Origin: Coriaria nepalensis
Lineage: Eukaryota; Streptophyta; Magnoliopsida; Cucurbitales; Coriariaceae
Assembly: GCA_027186245.1 (NCBI GenBank)
Contig: CP114483.1
Coordinates: 14,590,220 to 14,654,219 of the forward strand
Reading direction: 5' to 3'
Length of the DNA: 64,000 nt
Made by a program: the position numbers and the translations under genes. Positions 49,190-63,600 of the stretch are shown here, in pieces (position 1 is the stretch's first letter; the number at the start of each line of letters is the position of its first letter). Below the pieces are notes generated by a model, which was given only the letters and a program-made list of their open reading frames with translations, was not told the origin of the DNA and made no database searches.

Positions 49190-52136
49190 AAAAAAATGCA
49201 TAGTTGCCTTCAGTAGATCAATTGCAAGTTATGCATGAAAGTCGTGTTTTAAATGCGAAAATAGAATTAGTTCGAAGTGCTTTCAAACAAATTAATGATC
49301 TAAAAAGACTGAATGATATGCTCTTTAAGGCTAAAATAATGCATTGTTGTATTCAATAGATTAATTGAAGGTTATGTAAGAAAATCATGTTTGAAGGGCA
49401 AAAATATAATTCGTTCGAATTCATATATAATGATTTAATGACCTGAAGAGCCTGAATGACATGATTTTAACGCTAAGTAAATGTATAGTTGCGATCAATA
49501 GATCAACTGCAAGTTATGCACGAAAGTCATGTTTGAAAGGTGAGTTTCGTCTGAAGTGATTTAGAATGATTTAATGAGTAAAAGAGATGCAATAATATGA
49601 CTTTAACACTAAAAAAATGCATAGTTGCCTTCAGTAGATCAATCGCAAGTTATGCATGAAAGTCGTGTTTTAAATTCGAAAATAGAATTAGTTCGAAGTG
49701 CTTTGAAACAAATTAATGATCTAAAAAGACTGAATGATGTGCTCTTTAAGGCTAAAATAATGCATTGTTGTATTCAATAGATTAATTGCAGGTTATGTAA
49801 GAAAATCATGTTTGAAGGGCAAAAATATAATTCGTCCGAATTCATATATAATGATTTAATTACTAGAAGAGCCTGAATGACATGATTTTAACGCTAACTA
49901 AATGTATAGTTGTCTTCAATAGATCAACTGCAAGTTATGAACGAAAGTCATGTTTAAAAGGTGAATTTCGTCTGAAGTGATTTAAAATGATTTAATGAGT
50001 AAAAGAGATGCAACAAAATGACTTTAACACTAAAAAAATGCATTGTTGCCTTCAGTAGATCAATTGCAAGTTATGCATGAAAGTCGTGTTTTAAATGCGA
50101 AAATAGAATTAGTTCGAAGTGCTTTCAAACAAATTAATGATCTGAAAAGACTGAATGATGTGCTCTTTAAGGCTAAAATAATGCATTGTTGTATTCAATA
50201 GATTAATTGCAGGTTATGTAAGAAAATCATGCTTGAAGGGCAAAAATATAATTGGTCCGAATTCATATATAATGATTTAATGACCTGAAGAGCCTGAATG
50301 ACATGATTTTAACGCTAAGTAAATGTATAGTTGCGATCAATAGATCAACTGCAAGTTATGCACGAAAGTCATGTTTAAAAGGTGAATTTCGTCTGAAGTG
50401 ATTTAAAATGATTTAATGAGTAAAAGAGATGCAATAATATGACTTTAACACCAAAAAAATGCATAGTTGCCTTCAGTAGATCAATTGCAAGTTATGCATG
50501 AAAGTCGTGTTTTAAATGCGAAAATAGAATTAGTTCGAAGTGCTTTCAAACAAATTAATGATCTAAAAAGACTGAATGATATGCTCTTTAAGGCTAAAAT
50601 AATGCATTGTTGTATTCAATAGATTAATTGAAGGTTATGTAAGAAAATCATGTTTGAAGGGCAAAAATATAATTCGTCTGAATTCATATATAATGATTTA
50701 ATGACCTGAAGAGCCTGAATGACATGATTTTAACGCTAAGTAAATGTATAGTTGCGATCAATAGATCAACTACAAGTTATGCACGAAAGTCATGTTTGGA
50801 AGGTGAATTTCGTCTGAAGTGATTTAGAATGATTTAATGAGTAAAAGAGATGCAATAATATGACTTTAACCCTAAAAAAATGCATAGTTGCCTTCAGTAG
50901 ATCAATCGCAAGTTATGCATGAAAGTCGTGTTTTAAATTCGAAAATAGAATTAGTTCGAAGTGCTTTGAAACAAATTAATGATCTGAAAAGACTGAATGA
51001 TGTGCTCTTTAAGGCTAAAATAATGCATTGTTGTATTCAATAGATTAATTGCAGGTTATGTAAGAAAATCATGTCTGAAGGGCAAAAATATAATTCGTTC
51101 GAATTCATATATAATGATTTAATGACTAGAAGAGCCTGAATGACATGATTTTAACGCTAAGTAAATGTATAGTTGTCTTCAATAGATCAACTGCAAGTTA
51201 TGAACGAAAGTCATGTTTAAAAGGTGAATTTCGTCTGAAGTGATTTAAAGTGATTTAATGAGTTAAAGAGATGCAATAAAATGACTTTAAAACTAAAAAA
51301 ATGCATAGTTGCCTTCAGTAGATCAATTGCAAGTTATGCATGAAAGTCGTGTTTTAAATGCGAAAATAGAACTAGTTCGAAGTGCTTTCAAACAAATTAA
51401 TGATCTAAAAAGACTGAATGATATGCTCTTTAAGGCTAAAATAATGCATTGTTGTATTCAATAGATTAATTGAAGGTTATGTAGGAAAATCATGTTTGAA
51501 GGGCAAAAATATAATTCGTTCGAATTCATATATAATGATTTAATGACCTGAAGAGCCTGAATGACATGATTTTAACGCTAAGTAAATGTATAGTTGCGAT
51601 CAATAGATCAACTGCAAGTTATGCACGAAAGTCATGTTTGAAAGGTGAATTTCGTCTGAAGTGATTTAGAATGATTTAATGAGTAAAAGAGATGCAATAA
51701 TATGACTTTAACACAAAAAAAATGCATAGTTGCCTTCAGTAGATCAATTGCAGGTTATGCATGAAAGTCGTGTTTTAAATGCGAAAATAGAATTAGTTCG
51801 AAGTGCTTTCAAACAAATTAATGATCTAAAAAGACTGAATGATATGCTCTTTAAGGCTAAAATAATGCATTGTTGTATTCAATAGATTAATTGAAGGTTA
51901 TGTAGGAAAATCATGTTTGAAGGGCAAAAATATAATTCGTTCGAATTCATATATAATGATTTAATGACCTGAAGAGCCTGAATGACATGATTTTAACGCT
52001 AAGTAAATGTATAGTTGCGATCAATAGATCAACTGCAAGTTATGCACGAAAGTCATGTTTGAAAGGTGAATTTCGTCTGAAGTGATTTAGAATGATTTAA
52101 TGAGTAAAAGAGATGCAATAATATGACTTTAACACT
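49190..52136 (+). repeat. Higher-order repeat 3, second 7-monomer copy (2947 bp)
   Basis: It is nearly identical to 46243-49189. By eye I found about six differences: CGTCCG/CGTCTG, TTGATGG/TTGAAGG, and in the last monomer GATGTGCTC/GATATGCTC, GTAAGAAAAT/GTAGGAAAAT, CAAAAAAATAA/CAAAAATATAA and GAGTTTCG/GAATTTCG. Four of the six lie in the last monomer, which suggests its 3' part came by exchange from a neighbouring copy. This is the most recent-looking large duplication in the window. Confidence 0.9.
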
Positions 52137-53398
52137 AAAAAAATGCATAGTTGCCTTCAGTAGATCAATCGCAAGTTATGCATGAAAGTCGTGTTTTAAA
52201 TTCGAAAATAGAATTAGTTCGAAGTGCTTTGAAACAAATTAATGATCTGAAAAGACTGAATGATGTGCTCTTTAAGGCTAAAATAATGCATTGTTGTATT
52301 CAATAGATTAATTGCAGGTTATGTAAGAAAATCATGTCTGAAGGGCAAAAATATAATTCGTTCGAATTCATATATAATGATTTAATGACTAGAAGAGCCT
52401 GAATGACATGATTTTAACGCTAAGTAAATGTATAGTTGTCTTCAATAGATCAACTGCAAGTTATGAACGAAAGTCATGTTTAAAAGGTGAATTTCGTCTG
52501 AAGTGATTTAAAGTGATTTAATGAGTTAAAGAGATGCAATAAAATGACTTTAAAACTAAAAAAATGCATAGTTGCCTTCAGTAGATCAATTGCAAGTTAT
52601 GCATGAAAGTCGTGTTTTAAATGCGAAAATAGAACTAGTTCGAAGTGCTTTCAAACAAATTAATGATCTAAAAAGACTGAATGATATGCTCTTAAGGCTA
52701 AAATAATGCATTGTTGTATTCAATAGATTAATTGCAGGTTATGTAAGAAAATCATGTTTGAAGGGCAAAAATATAATTCGTCCGAATTCATATATAATGA
52801 TTTAATGACTAGAAGAGCCTGAATGACATGATTTTAACGCTAAGTAAATGTATAGTTGCCTTCAATAGATCAACTGCAAGTTATGCACGAAAGTCATGTT
52901 TAAAAGGTGAATTTCGTCTGAAGTGATTTAAAATGATTTAATGAGTAAAAGAGATGCAATAATATGACTTTAACACCAAAAAAATGCATAGTTGCCTTCA
53001 GTAGATCAATTGCAAGTTATGCATGAAAGTCGTGTTTTAAATGCGAAAATAGAATTAGTTCGAAGTGCTTTCAAACAAATTAATGATCTAAAAAGACTGA
53101 ATGATATGCTCTTTAAGGCTAAAATAATGCATTGTTGTATTCAATAAATTAATTGACGGTTATGTAAGAAAATCATGTTTGAAGGGCAAAAATATAATTC
53201 GTTCGAATTCATATATAATGATTTAATGACCTGAAGAGCCTGAATGACATGATTTTAACGCTAAGTAAATGAATAGTTACGATCAATAGATCAACTGCAA
53301 GTTATGCACGAAAGTCATGTTTGAAAGGTGAATTTCGTCTGAAGTGATTTAGAATGATTTAATGAGTAAAAGAGATGCAATAATATGACTTTAACACT
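52137..53398 (+). repeat. Three-monomer higher-order repeat, copy 1 (1262 bp)
   Basis: The first monomer has AATCGCAAG, AAATTCG, TTTGAAAC, GTCTGAAGGG, TTGTCTTC and GAGTTAAAG. The second has AACTAG and GCTCTTAAGG. The third has CACCAAAA, CAATAAATTAATTGACGG and ACCTGAAG. The first member resembles the fifth monomer of higher-order repeat 3, so this unit may derive from it. The third ends with AATGAATAGTTACGATC. Confidence 0.85.
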
Positions 53399-55082
53399 AA
53401 AAAAATGCATAGTTGCCTTCAGTAGATCAATCGCAAGTTATGCATGAAAGTCGTGTTTTAAATTCGAAAATAGAATTAGTTCGAAGTGCTTTGAAACAAA
53501 TTAATGATCGGAAAAGACTGAATGATGTGCTCTTTAAGGCTAAAATAATGCATTGTTGTATTCAATAGATTAATTGCAGGTTATGTAAGAAAACCATGTT
53601 TGAAGGGCAAAAATATAATTGGTTCGAATTCATATATAATGATTTAATGACTAGAAGAGCCTCAATGACATGATTTTAACGCTAAGTAAATGTATAGTTG
53701 CCTTCAATAGATCAACTGCAAGTTATGCACGAAAGTCATGTTTGAAAGGTGAATTTCGTCTGAAGTGATTTAGAATGATTTAATGAGTAAAAGAGATGCA
53801 ATAATATGACTTTAACACTAAAAAAATGCATAGTTGCCTTCAGTAGATCAATTGCAAGTTATGCATGAAAGTCGTGTTTTAAATGCGAAATTAGAACTAG
53901 TTCGAAGTGCTTTCAAACAAATTAATGATCTGAAAAGACTGAATGATGTGCTCTTTAAGGCTAAAATAATGCATTGTTGTATTCAATAGATTAATTGCAG
54001 GTTATGTAAGAAAATCATATTTGAAGGGCAAAAATATAATTCGTCCGAATTCATATATAATGATTTAATGACTAGAAGAGCCTCAATGACATGATTTTAA
54101 CGCTAAGTAAATGTATAGTTGCCTTTAATAGATCAACTGCAAGTTATGCACGAAAGTCATGTTTAAAAGGTGACTTTCGTCTGAAGGGATTTGGAATGAT
54201 TTAATGAGTAAAAGAGATGCAATAATATGACTTTAACACAAAAAAAATGCATAGTTTCCTTCAGTAGATCAATTGAAAGTTATGCATGAAAGTCGTGTTT
54301 TAAATGCGAAAATAGAATTAGTTCGAAGTGCTTTCAAACAAATTAATGATCTAAAAAGACTGAATGATATGTTCTTTAAGGCTAAAATAATGCATTGTTG
54401 TATTCAATAGATTAATTGAAGGTTATGTAAGAAAATCATGTTTGAAGGGCAAAAATATAATTCGTTCGAATTCATATATAATGATTTAATGACCTGAAGA
54501 GCCTGAATGACATGATTTTAACGCTAAGTAAATGTATAGTTGCGATCAATAGATCAACTGCAAGTTATGCACGAAAGTCATGTTTGAAAGGTGAATTTCG
54601 TCTGAAGTGATTTAGAATGATTTAATGAGTAAAAGAGATGCAATAACATGACTTTAACACTAAAAAAATGCATAGTTGCCTTCAGTAGATCAATCGCAAG
54701 TTATGCATGAAAGTCGGGTTTTAAATGCGAAAATAGAATTAGTTCGAAGTGCTTTCAAACAAATTAATGATCTAAAAAGACTGAATGATATGCTCTTTAA
54801 GGCTAAAATAATGCATTGTTGTATTCAATAGATTAATTGAAGGTTATGTAGGAAAATCATGTTTGAAGGGCAAAAATATAATTCGTTCGAATTCATATAT
54901 AATGATTTAATGACCTGAAGAGCCTGAATGACATGATTTTAACGCTAAGTAAATGTATAGTTGCGATCAATAGATCAACTGCAAGTTATGCACGAAAGTC
55001 ATGTTTGAAAGGTGAATTTCGTCTGAAGTGATTTAGAATGATTTAATGAGTAAAAGAGATGCAATAATATGACTTTAACACT
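53399..55082 (+). repeat. Four mixed monomers between copies of the three-monomer repeat
   Basis: Marks include TCGGAAAAG and AACCATG near 53.5 kb, AAATTAGAACTAG with CATATTTGAAGGG near 53.9-54.0 kb, and two monomers with TTGAAGG, ACCTGAAG and TTGCGATC like the first member of higher-order repeat 3. No non-satellite sequence. Confidence 0.72.
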
Positions 55083-56344
55083 AAAAAAATGCATAGTTGC
55101 CTTCAGTAGATCAATCGCAAGTTATGCATGAAAGTCGTGTTTTAAATTCGAAAATAGAATTAGTTCGAAGTGCTTTGAAACAAATTAATGATCTGAAAAG
55201 ACTGAATGATGTGCTCTTTAAGGCTAAAATAATGCATTGTTGTATTCAATAGATTAATTGCAGGTTATGTAAGAAAATCATGTCTGAAGGGCAAAAATAT
55301 AATTCGTTCGAATTCATATATAATGATTTAATGACTAGAAGAGCCTGAATGACATGATTTTAACGCTAAGTAAATGTATAGTTGTCTTCAATAGATCAAC
55401 TGCAAGTTATGAACGAAAGTCATGTTTAAAAGGTGAATTTCGTCTGAAGTGATTTAAAGTGATTTAATGAGTTAAAGAGATGCAATAAAATGACTTTAAA
55501 ACTAAAAAAATGCATAGTTGCCTTCAGTAGATCAATTGCAAGTTATGCATGAAAGTCGTGTTTTAAATGCGAAAATAGAACTAGTTCGAAGTGCTTTCAA
55601 ACAAATTAATGATCTAAAAAGACTGAATGATATGCTCTTAAGGCTAAAATAATGCATTGTTGTATTCAATAGATTAATTGCAGGTTATGTAAGAAAATCA
55701 TGTTTGAAGGGCAAAAATATAATTCGTTCGAATTCATATATAATGATTTAATGACTAGAAGAGCCTCAATGACATGATTTTAACGCTAAGTAAATGTATA
55801 GTTGCCTTCAATAGATCAACTGCAAGTTATGCACGAAAGTCATGTTTAAAAGGTGAATTTCGTCTGAAGTGATTTAAAATGATATAATGAGTAAAAGAGA
55901 TGCAATAATATGACTTTAACACCAAAAAAATGCATAGTTGCCTTCAGTAGATCAATTGCAAGTTATGCATGAAAGTCGTGTTTTAAATGCGAAAATAGAA
56001 TTAGTTCGAAGTGCTTTCAAACAAATTAATGATCTAAAAAGACTGAATGATATGCTCTTTAAGGCTAAAATAATGCATTGTTGTATTCAATAAATTAATT
56101 GACGGTTATGTAAGAAAATCATGTTTGAAGGGCAAAAATATAATTCGTTCGAATTCATATATAATGATTTAATGACCTGAAGAGCCTGAATGACATGATT
56201 TTAACGCTAAGTAAATGTATAGTTGCGATCAATAGATCAACTGCAAGTTATGCACGAAAGTCATGTTTGAAAGGTGAATTTCGTCTGAAGTGATTTAGAA
56301 TGATTTAATGAGTAAAAGAGATGCAATAATATGACTTTAACACT
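55083..56344 (+). repeat. Three-monomer higher-order repeat, copy 2 (1262 bp)
   Basis: It has the same order as 52137-53398. Distinguishing states are AGCCTCAATG in the second monomer, GATATAATGAG at its end (GATTTAATGAG in copy 1), and GTATAGTTGCGATC at the end of the third (ordinary form). Confidence 0.87.
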
Positions 56345-57606
56345 AAAAAAATGCATAGTTGCCTTCAGTAGATCAATCGCAAGTTATGCATGAAAGTCGT
56401 GTTTTAAATTCGAAAATAGAATTAGTTCGAAGTGCTTTGAAACAAATTAATGATCTGAAAAGACTGAATGATGTGCTCTTTAAGGCTAAAATAATGCATT
56501 GTTGTATTCAATAGATTAATTGCAGGTTATGTAAGAAAATCATGTCTGAAGGGCAAAAATATAATTCGTTCGAATTCATATATAATGATTTAATGACTAG
56601 AAGAGCCTGAATGACATGATTTTAACGCTAAGTAAATGTATAGTTGTCTTCAATAGATCAACTGCAAGTTATGAACGAAAGTCATGTTTAAAAGGTGAAT
56701 TTCGTCTGAAGTGATTTAAAGTGATTTAATGAGTTAAAGAGATGCAATAAAATGACTTTAAAACTAAAAAAATGCATAGTTGCCTTCAGTAGATCAATTG
56801 CAAGTTATGCATGAAAGTCGTGTTTTAAATGCGAAAATAGAACTAGTTCGAAGTGCTTTCAAACAAATTAATGATCTAAAAAGACTGAATGATATGCTCT
56901 TAAGGCTAAAATAATGCATTGTTGTATTCAATAGATTAATTGCAGGTTATGTAAGAAAATCATGTTTGAAGGGCAAAAATATAATTCGTTCGAATTCATA
57001 TATAATGATTTAATGACTAGAAGAGCCTGAATGACATGATTTTAACGCTAAGTAAATGTATAGTTGCCTTCAATAGATCAACTGCAAGTTATGCACGAAA
57101 GTCATGTTTAAAAGGTGAATTTCGTCTGAAGTGATTTAAAATGATATAATGAGTAAAAGAGATGCAATAATATGACTTTAACACCAAAAAAATGCATAGT
57201 TGCCTTCAGTAGATCAATTGCAAGTTATGCATGAAAGTCGTGTTTTAAATGCGAAAATAGAATTAGTTCGAAGTGCTTTCAAACAAATTAATGATCTAAA
57301 AAGACTGAATGATATGCTCTTTAAGGCTAAAATAATGCATTGTTGTATTCAATAAATTAATTGACGGTTATGTAAGAAAATCATGTTTGAAGGGCAAAAA
57401 TATAATTCGTTCGAATTCATATATAATGATTTAATGACCTGAAGAGCCTGAATGACATGATTTTAACGCTAAGTAAATGAATAGTTACGATCAATAGATC
57501 AACTGCAAGTTATGCACGAAAGTCATGTTTGAAAGGTGAATTTCGTCTGAAGTGATTTAGAATGATTTAATGAGTAAAAGAGATGCAATAATATGACTTT
57601 AACACT
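56345..57606 (+). repeat. Three-monomer higher-order repeat, copy 3 (1262 bp)
   Basis: It directly follows copy 2 and is nearly identical to it, including GATATAATGAG. However, it ends with AATGAATAGTTACGATC as in copy 1, and has AGCCTGAATG as in copy 1. The states are thus mixed between copies 1 and 2. Confidence 0.87.
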
Positions 57607-60600
57607 AAAAAAATGCATAGTTGCCTTCAGTAGATCAATCGCAAGTTATGCATGAAAGTCGTGTTTTCAATGCGAAATTAGAATTAGTTCGAAGTGCTTT
57701 CAAAAAAATTAATTATCTGAAAAGACTGAATGATGTGCTCTTTAAGGCTAAAATAAAGCATTGTTGTATTCAATAGATTAATTGCAGGTTATGTAAGAAA
57801 ATCATGTTTGAAGGGCAAAAATATAATTCGTTCGAATTCATATATAATGATTTAATGACTAGAAGAGCCTCAATGACATGATTTTAACGCTAAGTAAATG
57901 TATAGTTGCCTTCAATAGATCAACTGCAAGTTATGCACGAAAGTCATGTTTAAAAGGTGAATTTCGTCTGAAGTGATTTAGAATGATTTAATGAGTAAAA
58001 GAGATGCAATAATATGACTTTAACACTAAAAAAATGCATAGTTGCCTTCAGTAGATCAATTGCAAGTTATGCATGAAAGTCGTGTTTTAAATGCGAAAAT
58101 AGAATTAGTTCGAAGTGCTTTCAAACAAATTAATGATCTGAAAAGACTGAATGATGTCCTCTTTAAGGCTAAAATAATGCATTGTTGTATTCAATAGATT
58201 AATTGCAGGTTATGTAAGAAAATCATGCTTGAAGGGCAAAAATATAATTGGTTCGAATTCATATATAATGATTTAATGACTAGAAGAGCCTGACTGACAT
58301 GATTTTAACGCTAAGTAAATGTATAGTTGCCTTCAACAGATCAACTGCAAGTTATGCACGAAAGTCATGTTTGAAAGCTGAATTTCGTCTGAAGTGATTT
58401 AGAATGATTTAATGAGTAAAAGAGATGCAATAATATGACTTTAACACTAAAAAAATGCATAGTTGCCTTCAGTAGATCAATTGCAAGTTATGCATGAAAG
58501 TCGTGTTTTAAATGCGAAAATAAAATTTGTTCGAAGTGCTTTCAAACAAATTAATGATCTGAAAAGACTGAATGATGTGCTCTTTAAGGCTAAAATAATG
58601 CATTGTTGTATTCAATAGATTAATTGCAGGTTATGTAAGAAAATCATGTTTGAAGGGCAAAAATATAATTGGTCCAAATTCATATATAATGATTTAATGA
58701 CTAGAAGAGCCTGAATGACATCATTTTAACGCTAAGTAAATGTATAGTTGCCTTCAATAGATCAACTGCAAGTTAGGCACGAAAGTCATGTTTGAAAGGT
58801 GAATTTCGTCTGAAGTGATTTAGAATGATTTAATGAGTAAAAGAGATGCAATAATATGACATTAACACTGAAAAAATGCATAGTTGCCTTCAGTAGATCA
58901 ATTGCAAGTTATGCATGAAAGTCGTGTTTTAAATGCGAAAATAGAATTGGTTCGAAGTGCTTTCAAACAAATTAATGATCTGAAAAGACTGAATGATGTG
59001 CTCTTTAAGGCTAAAATAATGCATTGTTGTATTCAATAGATTAATTGCAGGTTATGTAAGAAAATCATGCTTGAAGGGCAAAAATATAATTCGTTCGAAT
59101 TCATATATAATGATTTAATGACTAGAAGAGCCTCAATGACATGATTTTAACGCTAAGTAAATGTATAGTTGCCTTCAATAGATCAATTGCAAGTTATGCA
59201 CGAAAGTCATGTTTGAAAGGTGAATTTCGATTTAGAATGATTTAATGAGTAAAAGAGATGCAATAATATGACTTTAACACTAAAAAAATGCATAGTTGCC
59301 TTCAGTAGATCAATTGCAAGTTATGCATGAAAGTCGTGTTTTAAATGCGAAAATAGAATTAGTTCGAAGTGCTTTCAAACAAATTAATGATCTGAAAAGA
59401 CTGAATGATGTGCTCTTTAAGGCTAAAATAATGCATTGTTGTATTCAATAGATTAATTGCAGGTTATGTAAGAAAATCATGTTTGAAGGGCAAAAATATA
59501 ATTCGTTCGAATTCATATATAATGATTTAATGAGTAGAAGAGCCTCAATGACATGATTTTAACGCTAAGTAAATGTATAGTTGTCTTCAATAGATCAACT
59601 GCAAGTTATGAACGAAAGTCATGTTTAAAAGGTGACTTTCGTCTGAAGGGATTTAGAATGATTTAATGAGTAAAAGAGATGCAATAATATGACATTAACA
59701 CTGAAAAAATGCATAGTTGCCTTCAGTAGATCAATTGCAAGTTATGCATGAAAGTCGTGTTTTAAATGCGAAAATAGAATTAGTTCGAAGTGCTTTCAAA
59801 CAAATTAATGATCTGAAAAGACTGAATGATGTGCTCTTTAAGGCAAAAATAGTGCATTGTTGTATTCAATAGATTAATTGCAGGTTATGTAAGAAAATCA
59901 TGTTTGAAGGGCAAAAATATAATTCGTTCGAATTCATATATAATGATTTAATGACTAGAAGAGCCTCAATGACATGATTTTAACGCTAAGTAAATGTATA
60001 GTTGTCTTCAATAGATCAACTGCAAGTTATGAACGAAAGTCATGTTTAAAAGGTGACTTTCGTCTGAAGGGATTTAGAATGATTTAATGAGTAAAAGAGA
60101 TGCAATAATATGACTTTAACACTGAAGAAATGCATAGTTGCCTTCAGTAGATCAATTGCAAGTTATGCATGAAAGTCATGTTTTAAATGCGAAAATAGCA
60201 TTAGTTCGAAGTGCTTTCAAACAAATTAATGATCTAAAAAGACTGAATGATATGCTCTTTAAGGCTAAAATAATGCATTGTTGTATTCAATAGATTAATT
60301 GCAGGTTATGTAAGAAAATCATGTTTGAAGGGCAAAAATATAATTCGTTCGAATTCATATATAATGATTTAATGACTAGAAGAGCCTGAATGACATCATT
60401 TTAACGCTAAGTAAATATATAGTTGCCTTCAATAGATCAACTGCAAGTTATGCACGAAAGTCATGTTTGAAAGGTGAATTTCGTCTGAAGTGATTTAGAA
60501 TGATTTAATGAGTAAAAGAGATGCAATAATATGACTTTAACAGTAAAAAAATGCATAGTTGCCTTCAGTAGATCAATTGCAAGTTATGCATGAAAGTCGT

Positions 60601-63600
60601 GTTTTAAATGCGAAAATAGAATTAGTTCGAAGTGCTTTCAAACAAATTAATGATCTGAAAAGACTGAATGATGTGCTCTTTAAGGCTAAAATAATGCATT
60701 GTTGTATTCAATAGATTAATTGCAGGTTATGTAAGAAAATCATGTTTGAAGGGCAAAAATATAATTCGTTCGAATTCATATATAATGATTTAATGACTAG
60801 AAGAGCCTCAATGACATGATTTTAACGCTAAGTAAATGTATAGTTGTCTTCAATAGATCAACTGCAAGTTATGAACGAAAGTCATGTTTAAAAGGTGACT
60901 TTCGTCTGAAGGGATTTAGAATGATTTAATGAGTAAAAGAGATGCAATAATATGACTTTAACATTGAAAAAATGCATAGTTGCCTTCAGTAGATCAATTG
61001 CAAGTTATGCATGAAAGTCGTGTTTTAAATGCGAAAATAGAATTAGTTCGAAGTGCTTTCAAACAAATTAATGATCTAAAAATACTGAATGATATGCTCT
61101 TTAAGGCTAAAATAATGAATTGTTGTATTCAATAGATTAATTGCAGGTTATGTAAGAAAATCATGTTTGAAGGGAAAAAATATAATTCGTTCGAATTCAT
61201 ATATAATGATTTAATGACCTGAAGAACCTGAATGACATGATTTTAACGCTAAGTAAATGTATAGTTGCCATCAATAGATCAACTGCAAGTTATGCACGAA
61301 AGTCATGTTTGAAAGGTGAATTTCGTCTGAAGTGATTTAGAATGATTTAATGAGTAAAAGAGATGCAATAATATGACTTTAACACTAAAAAAATGCATAG
61401 TTGCCTTCAGTAGATCAATTGCAAGTTATGCATGAAAGTCGTGTTTTAAATGCGAAATTAGAACTAGTTCGAAGTGCTTTCAAACAAATTAATGATCTGA
61501 AAAGACTGAATGATGTGCTCTTTAAGGCTAAAATAATGCATTGTTGTATTCAATAGATTAATTGCAGGTTATGTAAGAAAATCATGTTTGAAGGGCAAAA
61601 ATATAATTGGTCCGAATTCATATATAATGATTTAATGACTAGAAGAGCCTGAATGACATCATTTTAACGCAAAGTAAATGTATAGTTGCCTTCAATAGAT
61701 CAACTGCAAGTTATGCACGAAAGTCATGTTTGAAAGGTGAATTTCGTCTGAAGTGATTTAGAATGATTTAATGAGTAAAAGAGATGCAATAATATGACTT
61801 TAACACTAAAAAAATGCATAGTTGCCTTCAGTAGATCAATTGCAAGTTATGCATGAAAGTCGTGTTTTAAATGCGAAAATAGAATTAGTTCGAAGTGCTT
61901 TCAAACAAATTAATGATCTAAAAATACTGAATGATATGCTCTTTAAGGCTAAAATAATGCATTGTTGTATTCAATCGATTAATTGTAGGTTATGTAAGAA
62001 AATCATGTTTGAAGGGCAAAAATATAATTCGTCCGAATTCATATATAATGATTTAATGACTAGAAGAGCTTGAATGACATCATTTTAACGCTAAGTAAAT
62101 GTATAGTTGCCATCAATAGATCAACTGCAAGTTATGCACGAAAGTCATGTTTGAAAGGTGAATTTCGTCTGAAGTGATTTAGAATGATTTAATGAGTAAA
62201 AGAGATGCAATAATATGACTTTAACACTAAAAAAATGCATAGTTGCCATCAGTAGATCAATTGCAAGTTATGCATGAAAGTCGTGTTTTAAATGCGAAAT
62301 TAGAACTAGTTCGAAGTGCTTTCAAACAAATTAATGATCTGAAAAGACTGAATGATGTGCTCTTTAAGGCTAAAATAATGCATTGTTGTATTCAATAGAT
62401 TAATTGCAGGTTATGTAAGAAAATCATGTTTGAAGGGCAAAAATATAATTCGTTCGAATTCATATATAATGATTTAATGACCTGAAGAGCCTGAATGACA
62501 TGATTTTAACGCTAAGTAAATGTATAGTTGCCATCAATAGATCAACTGCAAGTTATGCACGAAAGTCATGTTTGAAAGGTGAATTTCGTCTGAAGTGATT
62601 TAGAATGATTTAATGAGTAAAAGAGATGCAATAATATGACTTTAACAGTAAAAAAATGCATAGTTGCCTTCAGTAGATCAATTGCAAGTTATGCATGAAA
62701 GTCGTGTTTTAAATGCGAAAATAGAATTAGTTCGAAGTGCTTTCAAACAAATTAATGATCTAAAAAGACTGAATGATATGCTCTTTAAGGCTAAAATAAT
62801 GCATTGTTGTATTCAATAGATTAATTGCAGGTTATGTAAGAAAATCATGTTTGAAGGGCAAAAATATAATTCGTTCGAATTCATATATAATGATTTAATG
62901 ACCTGAAGAGCCTGAATGACATGATTTTAACGCTAAGTAAATGTATAGTTGCCATCAATAGATCAACTGCAAGTTATGCACGAAAGTCATGTTTGAAAGG
63001 TGAATTTCGTCTGAAGTGATTTAGAATGATTTAATGAGTAAAAGAGATGCAATAATATGACTTTAACACTAAAAAAATGCATAGTTGCCTTCAGTAGATC
63101 AATTGCAAGTTATGCATGAAAGTCGTGTTTTAAATGCGAAATTAGAACTAGTTCGAAGTGCTTTCAAACAAATTAATGATCTGAAAAGACTGAATGATGT
63201 GCTCTTTAAGGCTAAAATAATGCATTGTTGTATTCAATAGATTAATTGCAGGTTATGTAAGAAAATCATGTTTGAAGGGCAAAAATATAATTGGTCCGAA
63301 TTCATATATAATGATTTAATGACTAGAAGAGCCTGAATGACATCATTTTAACGCTAAGTAAATGTATAGTTGCCTTCAATAGATCAACTGCAAGTTATGC
63401 ACGAAAGTCATGTTTAAAAGGTGAATTTCGTCTGAAGTGATTTAAAATGATTTAATGAGTAAAAGAGATGCAATAATATGACTTTAACACTAAAAAAATG
63501 CATAGTTGCCTTCAGTAGATCAATTGCAAGTTATGCATGAAAGTCGTGTTTTAAATGCGAAATTAGAATTAGTTCGAAGTGCTTTCAAACAAATTAATGA

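Noticed and set aside
46243..52136. Assembly artefact as the source of the nearly identical 2947 bp blocks
   Set aside because: The blocks differ at several positions and are bordered by distinct monomers, so a simple double inclusion is unlikely; it cannot be excluded without reads.
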